NCBI GenBank assembly: GCA_027487485.1
Contig: JAIYDN010000108.1
Location: forward strand, 62,001 to 126,000
DNA length: 64,000 bases
Direction of reading: 5' to 3'
From: Planctomycetaceae bacterium
GTDB lineage: Bacteria > Planctomycetota > Planctomycetia > Pirellulales > Pirellulaceae
Part shown: piece by piece, positions 28,898-36,899 of the stretch
Layout: each line of letters begins with the position of its first letter
How positions within the stretch are numbered: position 1 is the stretch's first letter
The notes under the pieces: generated by a model
What the model was told of the DNA's origin: nothing
Seen by the model: the letters and a program-made list of their open reading frames with translations, nothing else
The model's database searches: none
Position numbers and translations under genes: made by a program

Positions 28898-29278
28898 ATG
28901 ATTAATCCAATGCCAAAGAAAGTGTCCGTGATCATCGTCGACGTCGACGACACGCTAATTCGATCATTTGGCACAAAACAGATTCCAATACCAATCACGA
29001 TCCAATATGTTCGCGATATGTTCCATGCTGGAAATTTGCTATACTGTTGGAGTCGCGGAGGTGCTCAATACTCTTGCGATGTGGCAACTAAATTGGGCGT
29101 CAGAGGTGTGAAAGACAGCGAACTACGCCACGCAAATATTGATTCTGAGAAAAGCAAAATGAAAAAGGTCACAAACGTGCTGCCACTGCAGCGACTTGCA
29201 TTCATCGCCGACATGTCATTAGAAGTTATCGTGTTGCTTCATGGGCAAGTCACTTACCAACCTCCGTCGCCAAAATAG
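28898..29278 (+). pseudogene. Truncated HAD phosphatase fused to FGE-gene leader
   Basis: From ATG 28898 the frame copies the HAD protein at 26520 (VDVDDTLIRSFGTKQ, VRDMFHAGNLLYCWSRGGAQ) up to KLG at about 29100. It then continues into sequence that in the other copy lies in the untranslated leader and signal peptide of the FGE pseudogene: GTGAAAGACAGCGAACT and GAGAAAAGCAAAATGAAAAA correspond to 26907-26965. The HAD C-terminus, with the motif IV acidic pair, is lost. This is a deletion junction within a duplicated HAD-FGE unit. The frame stays open to 29278 but the product is unlikely to be active. Confidence 0.75.
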
Positions 29279-29595
29279 AGTTTAGTCGCCTTCCCAGTTA
29301 ATGGATCACTCGCCCGATGGCACGTCGACATGAACACAGGATTCGCAAACGATTTGGCGATGAGCTGCCTACCCGTATTGGAAACGTGCGAATTTCGCGG
29401 ATTGTAAACGGGCGAACTAGACACTGTCACTTCTGTTTTCCGCACGGTCCTGAAACCCCGAATGCTACCCGGCTCAAAAATCGACGATCTTGGAAAAACC
29501 ATCGTCGAGAAAGGTACCGCAGAAATGGGCTACAATGAAACTACATTTACCGGCGAATGCTCCTGAGAATTACTAGTTCTGCAACAGAAGATCAG
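29279..29595. other. Interval without identifiable gene
   Basis: About 317 bases. A minus-strand frame of 82 codons (29254-29502) reads somewhat protein-like (SSSPVYNPRNSHVSNTG) but has no ribosome site and no recognised family. It may be a fragment of a lost gene. Confidence 0.4.
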
Positions 29596-30093
29596 ATGGA
29601 ACCAAGAACACAGGCGGCGCGTGATTTCGCCATCAACGCCCACAGTGGTCAACAGTATGGACTGCACCCGTATTCGTATCATTTAGATGCTGTCGCAGCA
29701 CTCGTTGCTCCGTTTGGCGATGACTTTCAAATTGTGGCATACCTACATGACACTGTTGAGGACACGGCCACAACCGAAGAGGAAATAGAGGCCACTTTTG
29801 GTCGGACGATAGCTGAGTGTGTTTCGATTTTGACCGACGAACCGGGCGATAACCGTAAGGCTCGAAAGGCGAAGACCAACGCGAAACTCGCTTCAACAAC
29901 AAACACACTGGCATTAACAGTAAAGGCGGCAGATCGGCTCGCCAATCTGCTGGAGTGTCAGCGCGATACTTCGGGTGGAAATCTACAGATGTATCGGCGG
30001 GAGCATCAGGCGTTTCGGGAGGCAGCCTATCGCGATGGGCTTTGCGATGACTTGTGGTCCCGAATCGATTCAGTCATTCTTGAAACAAAGTAA
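29596..30093 (+). CDS. HD-domain phosphohydrolase of RelA/SpoT (MESH1) type
   Basis: 165 residues from the ATG at 29596 (an upstream ATG at 29557 would add 13 residues). The HD motifs of the (p)ppGpp 3'-pyrophosphohydrolase family are present: AINAHSGQ.YG..PY..HL near residues 13-30, AYLHDTVEDT (His51-Asp52, Glu56-Asp57), FG..IAECVSILTDE, and VKAADRLANLLE (the distal metal Asp). There is no synthetase domain, as in small alarmone hydrolases. Likely reaction: Mn-dependent removal of the 3' pyrophosphate from (p)ppGpp or a related nucleotide. The gene stands alone on the plus strand, facing a group II intron remnant. Confidence 0.85.
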   Translation: MEPRTQAARDFAINAHSGQQYGLHPYSYHLDAVAALVAPFGDDFQIVAYLHDTVEDTATTEEEIEATFGRTIAECVSILTDEPGDNRKARKAKTNAKLASTTNTLALTVKAADRLANLLECQRDTSGGNLQMYRREHQAFREAAYRDGLCDDLWSRIDSVILETK

Positions 30094-30099
30094 TTGCAG

Positions 30100-30660
30100 A
30101 ACTCGGGTAAGGATTCCCCTTTTCCGTGCATCCTTACCACAATACCGTACGTGTGGGTCCTTATACGGCGGTTCAACGAAGATGAGAAAGTTCCGCCCAT
30201 AACGTCTTGAGACTCAAAACTCCCTGTTTAGCTAATCAAGCATTCGTCATATCAACGCCACTCGCTATCGTCTTAAACATATGCCAAGGACCCTTGCGAC
30301 TCTTGCCGTGCCGGATCGCTTATCTTCGCGGGACGTTCATTGCCAGCAGGTTTCGAATACGTGTGCGAACATGTCGCCAACGTTTCAAGTAACAGCATCG
30401 AATGCGTCTTCGTATCCACTGTTCCAAGCTTGCGAACAGTTTCAACTTCGAGGCGATCGCAAAGTAGCCCGCCCACCCACGCACGAATCGTGCGAGTTCG
30501 TCCAAACATCGTTCCATCGAGATGCCTCGGCTGCGCGCAGTGATCTCGCGGATACGATGCTTGAAGCGATCGATGGACTTACCCGTCACGTTGATTGTCG
30601 CGCGTGAACCCACGAATCGGAACCCGAGATACTACAGTTCCTTATAGCTTATTCCTTTCA
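30100..30660 (-). mobile_element. Group II intron remnant (maturase C-terminus and domain V)
   Basis: Read on the minus strand, 30320-30630 encodes the end of a group II intron reverse transcriptase/maturase: LGFRFVGSRATINV, SIDRFKHRIREITARSRG, ELARFVRGWAGYFAIAS, LEQWIRRRIRCCYLKRWR and RIRNLLAMNVPRR. A TAG precedes LGFRF and a frameshift follows VPRR. After the shift, GPWHMFKTIASGVDMTNA and LSLKTLWAEL continue to about 30180. At 30135-30174 the sequence GAACCGCCGTATAAGG...CACGTACGGT resembles the intron's domain V hairpin. The reverse transcriptase core is missing, so the element is dead. It abuts a truncated KptA gene on the same strand. Confidence 0.85.
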
Positions 30661-30684
30661 TGCGTAAAGGAATCCGCAACACAG

Positions 30685-30906
30685 CTAGCAGGACCGAGCC
30701 CCACGGACAACTTCGCCGCAGCAATACGCTACTACGAACTCATGACGTAACTCACGCGTGATTGGTGTACCACGTTGTTTAGAATTCTCGATCAACTCAT
30801 CCATTGACAACCATCCTTCGGCATCAAGCTGTATTCCGATGACTTCAGGTTGATGCCGTAGAACCAAGCTTAGAAACTTACTGAACGAGACAAGCTGTTT
30901 GTTCAT
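30685..30906 (-). pseudogene. kptA: KptA/Tpt1 RNA 2'-phosphotransferase, truncated
   Basis: Only the first 54 or so residues are KptA-like: SKFLSLVLRHQPEVIGI, LDAEGWLSMDELI and ITRELRHEFVVA. This is the N-terminal winged-helix lobe. After it the frame enters unrelated sequence (CCGEVVRGARSC) and stops, next to the group II intron remnant. Intact KptA has about 180 residues and uses NAD+ to remove the 2'-phosphate left by RNA ligation. The NAD-binding lobe is absent, so no activity is expected. Its ATG overlaps the TGA of the upstream PARG gene (ATGA), showing they were one operon. Confidence 0.82.
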
Positions 30907-31733
30907 ATTGTCGTTTTAAATGTCTTACGGAATGCATCCAGATTGGCTTTGCTCTGACGGCCTGCAGCCGGAATCGCGAATACAATCTCATCGAAACCGT
31001 GACCATCTTTCTCAATCGCTTTCTTGGCAGTTTCCGAGGCCATGATTGGATCACCGCCGAACGCTCCGCAGCCCCACGCACCCAAAAGTAGTCTTGTTAT
31101 TCCTTGATCGCGCGCGATTCGCAAGACATTGCTCCATCGCCGCTGAAACGTTTGCCGCAGTTCTTGGGTGGCAATTTTTACGTCCGAATGCGACCGCATG
31201 TAAGGCCCACTGTTGGGTGCCGACGCGGTGATTACCGAAACGAGAAATGGATCACTAAGGAGCTCGCCTGTTCCTCGAGTCTTGAAAAACGGAACGTCAG
31301 GACTGAATATCGCATAGTCGGTGTAAAGCAAGGAAGATTGAATTCGATTGACATCGTAGTACTCCATGCACCGCAACAGGCACGGATACAATCCTGAACA
31401 TCGACACAAATCTTCTTCTTGAGCCTTTGCTCCATTGAGGAAACCACCACCCGGATTGCGGGCTGATGCGAAATTTAAAAGCCCGACGCGTCCGTTATTG
31501 GCCAACACCATTTCCAATGCAATCGTCTGCGTTGTTCCATCGGTGATTCGAACCAACGGTGTGGTGCCGCTCGACGCTTCGATGATCGTTAATTGCTCAG
31601 GTGTATACAACCGCGTCTTGAGCACTGCCTGCGATTGGCTTTCAAGAAAACTGATGGTCCGTCCACTATCAACTTGATACTCTCCCGCTTCGATCATACT
31701 AAGCATCGCAGCGGCCGCATCCTTAAGTGTCAT
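30903..31733 (-). CDS. PARG-type poly(ADP-ribose) glycohydrolase (DUF2263/TIGR02452 family)
   Basis: 276 residues from the ATG at 31733, preceded by GGAGTGGGGGG; an upstream ATG at 31769 is less likely. The family signature is present: NFASARNPGGGFLNGAKAQEE, with Gly95-Gly97 and Gln105-Glu106-Glu107, the GGG-X(6-8)-QEE catalytic loop of bacterial PARG. ITRLLLGAWGCGAFGGDP near the C-terminus forms the macro-domain-like ADP-ribose pocket. It is expected to hydrolyse ADP-ribose chains or ADP-ribosyl adducts in the cytoplasm. It sits between the ArgRS/RtcB genes upstream and the KptA remnant, all minus strand. Both catalytic glutamates are intact, so activity is plausible. Confidence 0.9.
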   Translation of the reverse strand: MTLKDAAAAMLSMIEAGEYQVDSGRTISFLESQSQAVLKTRLYTPEQLTIIEASSGTTPLVRITDGTTQTIALEMVLANNGRVGLLNFASARNPGGGFLNGAKAQEEDLCRCSGLYPCLLRCMEYYDVNRIQSSLLYTDYAIFSPDVPFFKTRGTGELLSDPFLVSVITASAPNSGPYMRSHSDVKIATQELRQTFQRRWSNVLRIARDQGITRLLLGAWGCGAFGGDPIMASETAKKAIEKDGHGFDEIVFAIPAAGRQSKANLDAFRKTFKTTI

Positions 31734-31787
31734 ACTCGACCCCCCACTCCAAATTTCTTTCAGTTCCAAAAAAGGTGCTAGACAAAA

Positions 31788-31993
31788 TCAATCGTCGCAA
31801 GGTTCACCGATCAAGTGCTTCAACATCCGAGCTGGGGTGTCAAGAAATGCTCTGGTGACGCGATAGTGTTCGGTATCCTCGTAGGCGATTGGCACGATGC
31901 CTTTGTCGCTGAATTTCAATGTCCGTTATTGGGATGGATGAATGCGCAGTGGTCAAGCAGCTTTTCAAGGCGTTTATCGAGAACAATGTCCAT
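31788..31993 (-). pseudogene. HAD C-terminal fragment and second short fragment between PARG and ArgRS
   Basis: From ATG at 31993 (minus strand) 25 residues read IVLDKRLEKLLDHCAFIHPNN, matching the end of the HAD protein at 26520 (VVDDRLELLLEHCQFIHPNN). The frame stops at 31916. In another frame from 31919 to 31788 the sequence reads FSDKGIVPIAYEDTEHYRVT and RAFLDTPARMLKHLIGEP, a coherent protein tail that I do not recognise. A frameshift could join the two. It shows a HAD gene once stood in this RNA/ADP-ribose operon too. Confidence 0.6.
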
Positions 31994-32005
31994 TTTTTAT
32001 TGTGA

Positions 32006-34051
32006 CTATATTGCTTCCGGGCATTCGACATGACAAAGTCTTAGGCCATTCATTAATGCCTGTTGCACAGCCTGTGTAATCAACAAACGCGACGTATTGA
32101 CCTCTCCGTTTGAAATCACTTCGGCCCTCGCATAGTAGGAGTTGTAAATTGCTGCCGTATCCAGAAGGTGCCGAACGAGTATAGATGGATTGGACTGATC
32201 AGCCGCGTCCAATACTCTTTCGGGAATCTCCTGTAGCTTAAACAGCAATGCGGCCTCTTGACTATCAATCTTAAAGTCGTCAATTTCTTCCGCTTGCACA
32301 GGCTTCTCATTGCACTTCCTCAAAATTGCTCGCGCCCGGCAGGCGGAGTACACGACATATGCACCACCCGACTTCTCGAATCGTTCTATCGTGGAATTTA
32401 CATCCTCGGTTTCGATTGAAACAGAGCCCTTTACATCTTGCGCAAGATCATTAAAGACTAGGGAACCAACGGAGAGTTCTTTCGCAGACTTGTCAATCTC
32501 CCCCTCGGTTTGATCCACACGACCACTGAGCCGCAAACGGAAGTATGCAATCGATTCCGCGAGCAGTTGGTTTACGTTTGCGACCGTGTCACGACTGGAT
32601 AGCTTCTTGCCCGTTCCTGCATCAATGTAAAAACCAAAATATAGGTGTTGAAAGCGAAGATTAGAAGGATCGGCTAATCCGATTTTGTAAGCGGATTTGA
32701 ATAGCCGTTCAAAGTGAACCTTCTGCTCCTGACCGACCACATAGATGATATCTGTCGGGTTAAACAACTCGCGACGTAGCTTTATCGCACCGAGATCTCT
32801 CGTTGAGTATATGCTTCGACCGTCTGAGCGGAGAACAACAAAGCGTTCCGCTGCGTCAAGCTGTACAACAATCGCCCCAATGTCCTTCCGTATGGTCTTT
32901 ACACGTATCTCCCGCTCCCCGTCAGTGATTTCACCGGACGATAGCTTCTCATCGACTGCGATTATCTCGCCCTCAGCCAGTTCCTTCGTAAATAGGATTG
33001 CGGAACCGTTGCTGAGACACTCGGATACAACCAACGTACCACTATCAAAATAGAAACTTTCGCCGATTACGAGATCAAACTCAATGTTCAATCTATCGTA
33101 AAAGGTATCGAAGTCATCAAGACTCCATCTAATCATCTTGCTCCATAGATCAACCTCTTCTGCAACGCCTGCTTCAAGGTCCGCAAAACGAGAATCGGAA
33201 GCTTCCACATAGTTATTAAATGCCAAAATCAATTGTTCGGTAGTCTCAATGTCGGGAAAGTACCTCTTTATAAGGCCACGATCCACATCGGGTATCTCTG
33301 AGAACGAGGCCGAACTTTGGACAATACGTTCGGCTGTTCTGCGGATTGCATAGATCTCCAGCAACCTCTCATTAGGGCTAAGTTCCTGTGGAAAGAGATT
33401 TTGAAAGCGTCGATATCCTTCGAGGACAAACCCGAACCCTCCAAAGTCGTTGATATGGTTCACGCGGTAAACAACTGCTCCACAGGCTTCATACAAATTT
33501 GCCAAAACGTGGCCGATAATGGTCGAACGAATGTGTCCAGCATGAAGCACCTTTGCTACGTTTGGCGAAGAATAGTCTACAACAAACCTTCGCCCAATTA
33601 GCCTGTCGCTGAGGCCGTATTTACTTTCGAGATCGATAATTTCTTGTGCGGAGCTTAGCAGCCATTTATCCGTAACTGTCAAATTTACGTACATGCCCTT
33701 GGTTTCGACTTTCGCTATCACATCGGAAAAATCCGTTCCAGTTAAGACATCAACAATCCAGGGAACATGATCACGGGAAAAAACCTTCGGACCTCCGTTA
33801 GCAAGTAACTGGGGCAATTTTAAGGATATATCACCTCCAAACCGTTCGCGTTCGATTAACTCAAAACGTGTTTCAAGGAGTCCCTGCCCCCAGCGCTGCG
33901 AAAGTGCTGCAGTGATTCGTCGTTTCAATTTCGGTAAAGAATATTCACTATAGTCGGGCAACTGCTTGACGTCATAAGACGCTTCACTTGCATCGCAAAA
34001 TGCAAGAATCTCAGACCTGCGGGAAGCGTTAATTTTCCTAAGATGATTCAT
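32006..34051 (-). CDS. argS: Arginyl-tRNA synthetase, probably an extra copy
   Basis: A 681-residue class I synthetase with an N-terminal additional domain (about 30-130). The catalytic fold starts at VVDYSSPNVAKVLHAGHIRST with the HIGH-type motif His170-Ala-Gly-His173. It also has the ArgRS blocks RVNHINDFGGFG, YSTRDLGAIKLRR, YVVGQEQKVHFERLF and the KMSKS equivalent KKLSSRDT. The C-terminal anticodon-binding helical domain has AYVVYSACRARAILRK and HLLDTAAIYNSYYARAEV. It charges tRNA-Arg with arginine using ATP. Placement in a decaying accessory operon suggests it is not the housekeeping gene. Its start overlaps the end of the RtcB-like gene by 14 bases. Such extra copies may replace a poisoned enzyme. 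Confidence 0.9.
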   Translation of the reverse strand: MNHLRKINASRRSEILAFCDASEASYDVKQLPDYSEYSLPKLKRRITAALSQRWGQGLLETRFELIERERFGGDISLKLPQLLANGGPKVFSRDHVPWIVDVLTGTDFSDVIAKVETKGMYVNLTVTDKWLLSSAQEIIDLESKYGLSDRLIGRRFVVDYSSPNVAKVLHAGHIRSTIIGHVLANLYEACGAVVYRVNHINDFGGFGFVLEGYRRFQNLFPQELSPNERLLEIYAIRRTAERIVQSSASFSEIPDVDRGLIKRYFPDIETTEQLILAFNNYVEASDSRFADLEAGVAEEVDLWSKMIRWSLDDFDTFYDRLNIEFDLVIGESFYFDSGTLVVSECLSNGSAILFTKELAEGEIIAVDEKLSSGEITDGEREIRVKTIRKDIGAIVVQLDAAERFVVLRSDGRSIYSTRDLGAIKLRRELFNPTDIIYVVGQEQKVHFERLFKSAYKIGLADPSNLRFQHLYFGFYIDAGTGKKLSSRDTVANVNQLLAESIAYFRLRLSGRVDQTEGEIDKSAKELSVGSLVFNDLAQDVKGSVSIETEDVNSTIERFEKSGGAYVVYSACRARAILRKCNEKPVQAEEIDDFKIDSQEAALLFKLQEIPERVLDAADQSNPSILVRHLLDTAAIYNSYYARAEVISNGEVNTSRLLITQAVQQALMNGLRLCHVECPEAI

Positions 34052-34610
34052 TGTTCTCTAATTTCCCATAAGTGGTATTGTTGCATGAAGCTTTCTCATC
34101 TTGAAGAGAATGGGCAACACCAACAATCAGATCCTCTTGTCCGGCAACTGCCTGGCAATCAACAACTCGCTCAAATTCTTGATCGAACCGTTCGGGGCGA
34201 TCAATGAAGCTGTTTACGTGTCCAGACTCGTTACGCGAGCCAGTATGCACCAAAAAGTGAACGGGACCATCTTCGTAAGGTTCAAGAGCATCGAGAAAGT
34301 GGTTCTCACCGCCTAAATCACCAAGTCCGCCTTTGTTCTTTTGAAGAAGGCAAGCTACTTCGTTCCAGCGATCGATATCCAAATCACACGGATCAATCGT
34401 CGACTTCATCTATCGCATTCCACAACCGCAGTCAAAAACAGCAAACTTGCGCCAGTCTTCCCGACGTGTATGAACGGCCGTACCAGTCGGTAGCGGGGAC
34501 TTTCCCGGGCATGCGTCTGGAAGAAAGACTACTTTCTCGGCACATAAGCTATGCGGCAGCCATGAATGCAGGACGCCGATTGGTTCGGCGGACAGATTGA
34601 TAAGTTCCAT
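34038..34610 (-). pseudogene. rtcB: RtcB-like RNA ligase interrupted by a TAG and truncated
   Basis: One minus-strand frame split by a single TAG at 34410-34412. The first part (from ATG 34610) reads VVFLPDACPGKSPLPTGTAV and FAVFDCGCGMR, the RtcB metal-binding D-x-G-C-G-M region. The second part continues at once with STIDPCDLDIDRWNEVA, NKGGLGDLGGENHFLDAL and VHFLVHTGSRNESG, which hold the Asn-His and His of the manganese site. The frame ends after about 190 residues, whereas RtcB proteins usually exceed 370, so the GMP-binding histidine region is missing. RtcB joins 2',3'-cyclic phosphate and 5'-OH RNA ends. This copy should be inactive unless the stop is read through and the C-terminus supplied elsewhere. 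Confidence 0.82.
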
Positions 34611-34777
34611 AGTAAGGCTTTCGTTTCAATTTGACAGATTGACTCGGTAAGACATCCGGCAATCGGCAAAGGTTCGCTCGGGTGCGATCCAATGATTGCG
34701 CAGGTATTCTAATGGATTCATGCGGCGAATTGGGCGTATAGAGTCTCGACAGGCTAGAAGCACTTGCTTCAATTCCA

Positions 34778-36811
34778 TCACTTCCAGTTTCCCAAAGCCG
34801 CAGCGGCATTTTTGCGTACGTCCTCATCAGGATCTGTCAAGGCGGTAGTAAGACTCCACACCGCCGGATCAGCAGCCGGCGAGCCGATTTTCCCCAAAGA
34901 CTTGGCTGCAGCACGTCGTACCAACCAATACGAATCACTCAGGGCTGCAATCAGACCAGGGACCGATGGGTCGGCAGCCGGGGAGCCGATACTGCCCAAA
35001 GCCTCAACTGCACTATGGCGGGATCCCCCATCGGGATCGCTCAGGACGGCAATCAGAGCAGGGACCGCTGGGGCGGCAGCCGGAGAACCCAGACGGCTCA
35101 AAACTTCGGCTGCTGTGCCTCTCACCCATCCTACTTCATCGCTCAAGGCCGTAATTAGTCCTGGCACCGCCGAGTCAGCAGTCGGAGAGCCGATTTTTCC
35201 TAAAGCCACGGCTGCTGCACTCCGAACTGGCGAATGCTCGTCTTTCAGGGCCGTTATCAGTCCAGGGACAGCCGGTTCAGCAGCAGCAGAGCCGATAAGC
35301 CCCAACGCCTCGGCTGCAATACGTCTCAATCCCTTATCCGCATCTTTCAGGGCCGTAATCAGTCCTGGGACCGCGGCCGGAATCGCTAGCGAATGCATCG
35401 TCGATAAAGCCCGACATGCGGTGTTTCGCACCTGAGCGTCCGCATGACTCAACGCATCAATCAGGGGTGGGGTTATGCTGGTACCAAGCCCGGCCAAAAA
35501 CTCCGCTAAATTCAGCAAATGCATGGATCCTCCCATCGAGTCGATGAGGTCCCGAAGCAACGAACAACCCACGGTCCGTAGTGACGCAATTGCTTGCCCG
35601 CGCACCGCTTCCGAATATCGATCCAACCGGCCGTATGAATTGTATAGAGGGTCGAATAAGGTGGTCCGGGTATTTTGTTGCGACAGCCTCTCGGCTGCTC
35701 TTTGCCAGGCTGGATGCAACTCAATGGAATGTACAAAAATCCCTGGCCAACCGCTCCAACGACGCAAAAACATCACCCATTCCCGTTGCGGCAGTATTCC
35801 CACTTCGGCGATCGATTTGAGGCTTTCCGAGAGCTCGTTCCGTGTCACATATTTGGGATGCTGCAACGCCAACGAGCAACAGACGAGCCAGGTTTTTCCT
35901 ATTTCGGAGTCGACGGTATCCGCCTGAACTTCCTGCATATCGCGGTAGATTCCAGGGAGCCGCTGCCAGCAACCGATGGCCAACGCCAAACCTAAGGCCT
36001 GGTATTCGGCGTCACAGCCTGCCTCGCTCAATACTCGCGCGGCGAGGTGTTCGATCAGCGGCCGCCGTGTTAGCCGCCCAAGCCGGTCTTGGAGATCCAG
36101 CAGTCCTCCAAGTTGGCTTAGGACACCCTCTGCCGCCCACTGCGGGTGCGTCTCTAGCTGCAACGACTGCTCCGCCAATGCCGGCCGTACCAATAACGGC
36201 CGAACCAAAGGACGTAATCTCGTCGGCAGTCCATGCAAAGTGGAGCGGAGGACCTCAAAGCTCAGTAGCTTATGCAACTGGGGAAGCGTCCATTGCCCAG
36301 ACGCAAAACACGCCCTGATCGCCTCCTCCAGTTGTGTGTCATTGGTGACCTGCAACAGCGCAATCACTTGCAACCAATCGTCTCCCGTCCAACTAACTGC
36401 CTGTTGGTTGACATAGCGAGCCAGGCTTAGTAATTGCGTAGTTCCTGCCGAGCGAGCGATCACCTCAGGAATCCGGATCGATAGTTGCTGCAGTGCCTGC
36501 TCTGCTTCGCGCCTCAGTCGTTGGCGACGACTACCTTTGGATCCGCCCCGCAGGCGTCGACCGTCCTCGGGGTGGGCGGCTCGTTCGAGCTGATCCTGCA
36601 ATGTGTCTAGCCAAAAATCATGGTCGTCGTTGCCTTGCAGTTCGTTCGCGATTGACTCTTCCGTTTCAACGACATTGCCGGCTGACTCCACAATGTCATC
36701 ATCAACTTGCGGCATGTCCAATCCCAGTGAAAGCCGCAACTGGTCCTGCTCGTCGAAGGTCAGTAGGCCGCGATGCCCCAGGTAACTCATCAACTGTTCG
36801 ATGACTCGCAT
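34778..36811 (-). CDS. HEAT-repeat protein with six near-identical C-terminal units
   Basis: A 677-residue protein whose ATG at 36811 follows GAGG. The N-terminus (MRVIEQLMSYLGHRG) matches that of the smaller HEAT protein at 39897, so both belong to one family. Residues about 70-430 are helical without clear repeats. From about residue 470 there are HEAT/PBS-lyase-type repeats, ending with six units of 34 residues (AVPGLITALKD, VR.AAA.ALG.IGSPAA.P). These lie at about 34780-35390 and are very similar at DNA level. HEAT arrays bind proteins or nucleic acid as scaffolds. It lies upstream of the RtcB-ArgRS genes on the minus strand, separated by 167 bp, and close to the divergent MoxR operon. 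Confidence 0.8.
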   Translation of the reverse strand: MRVIEQLMSYLGHRGLLTFDEQDQLRLSLGLDMPQVDDDIVESAGNVVETEESIANELQGNDDHDFWLDTLQDQLERAAHPEDGRRLRGGSKGSRRQRLRREAEQALQQLSIRIPEVIARSAGTTQLLSLARYVNQQAVSWTGDDWLQVIALLQVTNDTQLEEAIRACFASGQWTLPQLHKLLSFEVLRSTLHGLPTRLRPLVRPLLVRPALAEQSLQLETHPQWAAEGVLSQLGGLLDLQDRLGRLTRRPLIEHLAARVLSEAGCDAEYQALGLALAIGCWQRLPGIYRDMQEVQADTVDSEIGKTWLVCCSLALQHPKYVTRNELSESLKSIAEVGILPQREWVMFLRRWSGWPGIFVHSIELHPAWQRAAERLSQQNTRTTLFDPLYNSYGRLDRYSEAVRGQAIASLRTVGCSLLRDLIDSMGGSMHLLNLAEFLAGLGTSITPPLIDALSHADAQVRNTACRALSTMHSLAIPAAVPGLITALKDADKGLRRIAAEALGLIGSAAAEPAVPGLITALKDEHSPVRSAAAVALGKIGSPTADSAVPGLITALSDEVGWVRGTAAEVLSRLGSPAAAPAVPALIAVLSDPDGGSRHSAVEALGSIGSPAADPSVPGLIAALSDSYWLVRRAAAKSLGKIGSPAADPAVWSLTTALTDPDEDVRKNAAAALGNWK

Positions 36812-36899
36812 TACGCAACCTCAAAAGCAAGTAACGCACCATAAGGCGACTCGAATCTAGGAGTTTCGTTGTTTTTCATGACTGTCAGCACTCACAGAA

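Noticed and set aside
29254-29502. Minus-strand gene of 82 codons
   Set aside because: No ribosome site, no family and no conserved neighbour; kept as an unresolved interval.
30320-30613. Reverse transcriptase as part of a diversity-generating retroelement for the FGE array
   Set aside because: The motifs are those of the group II intron maturase end, the catalytic core is absent, and it is far from the variable genes.
34764-35435. Plus-strand frame of 223 codons over the HEAT repeats
   Set aside because: It only mirrors the repetitive HEAT sequence of the opposite strand (alternating Ala/Gly/Pro) and has no ribosome site.
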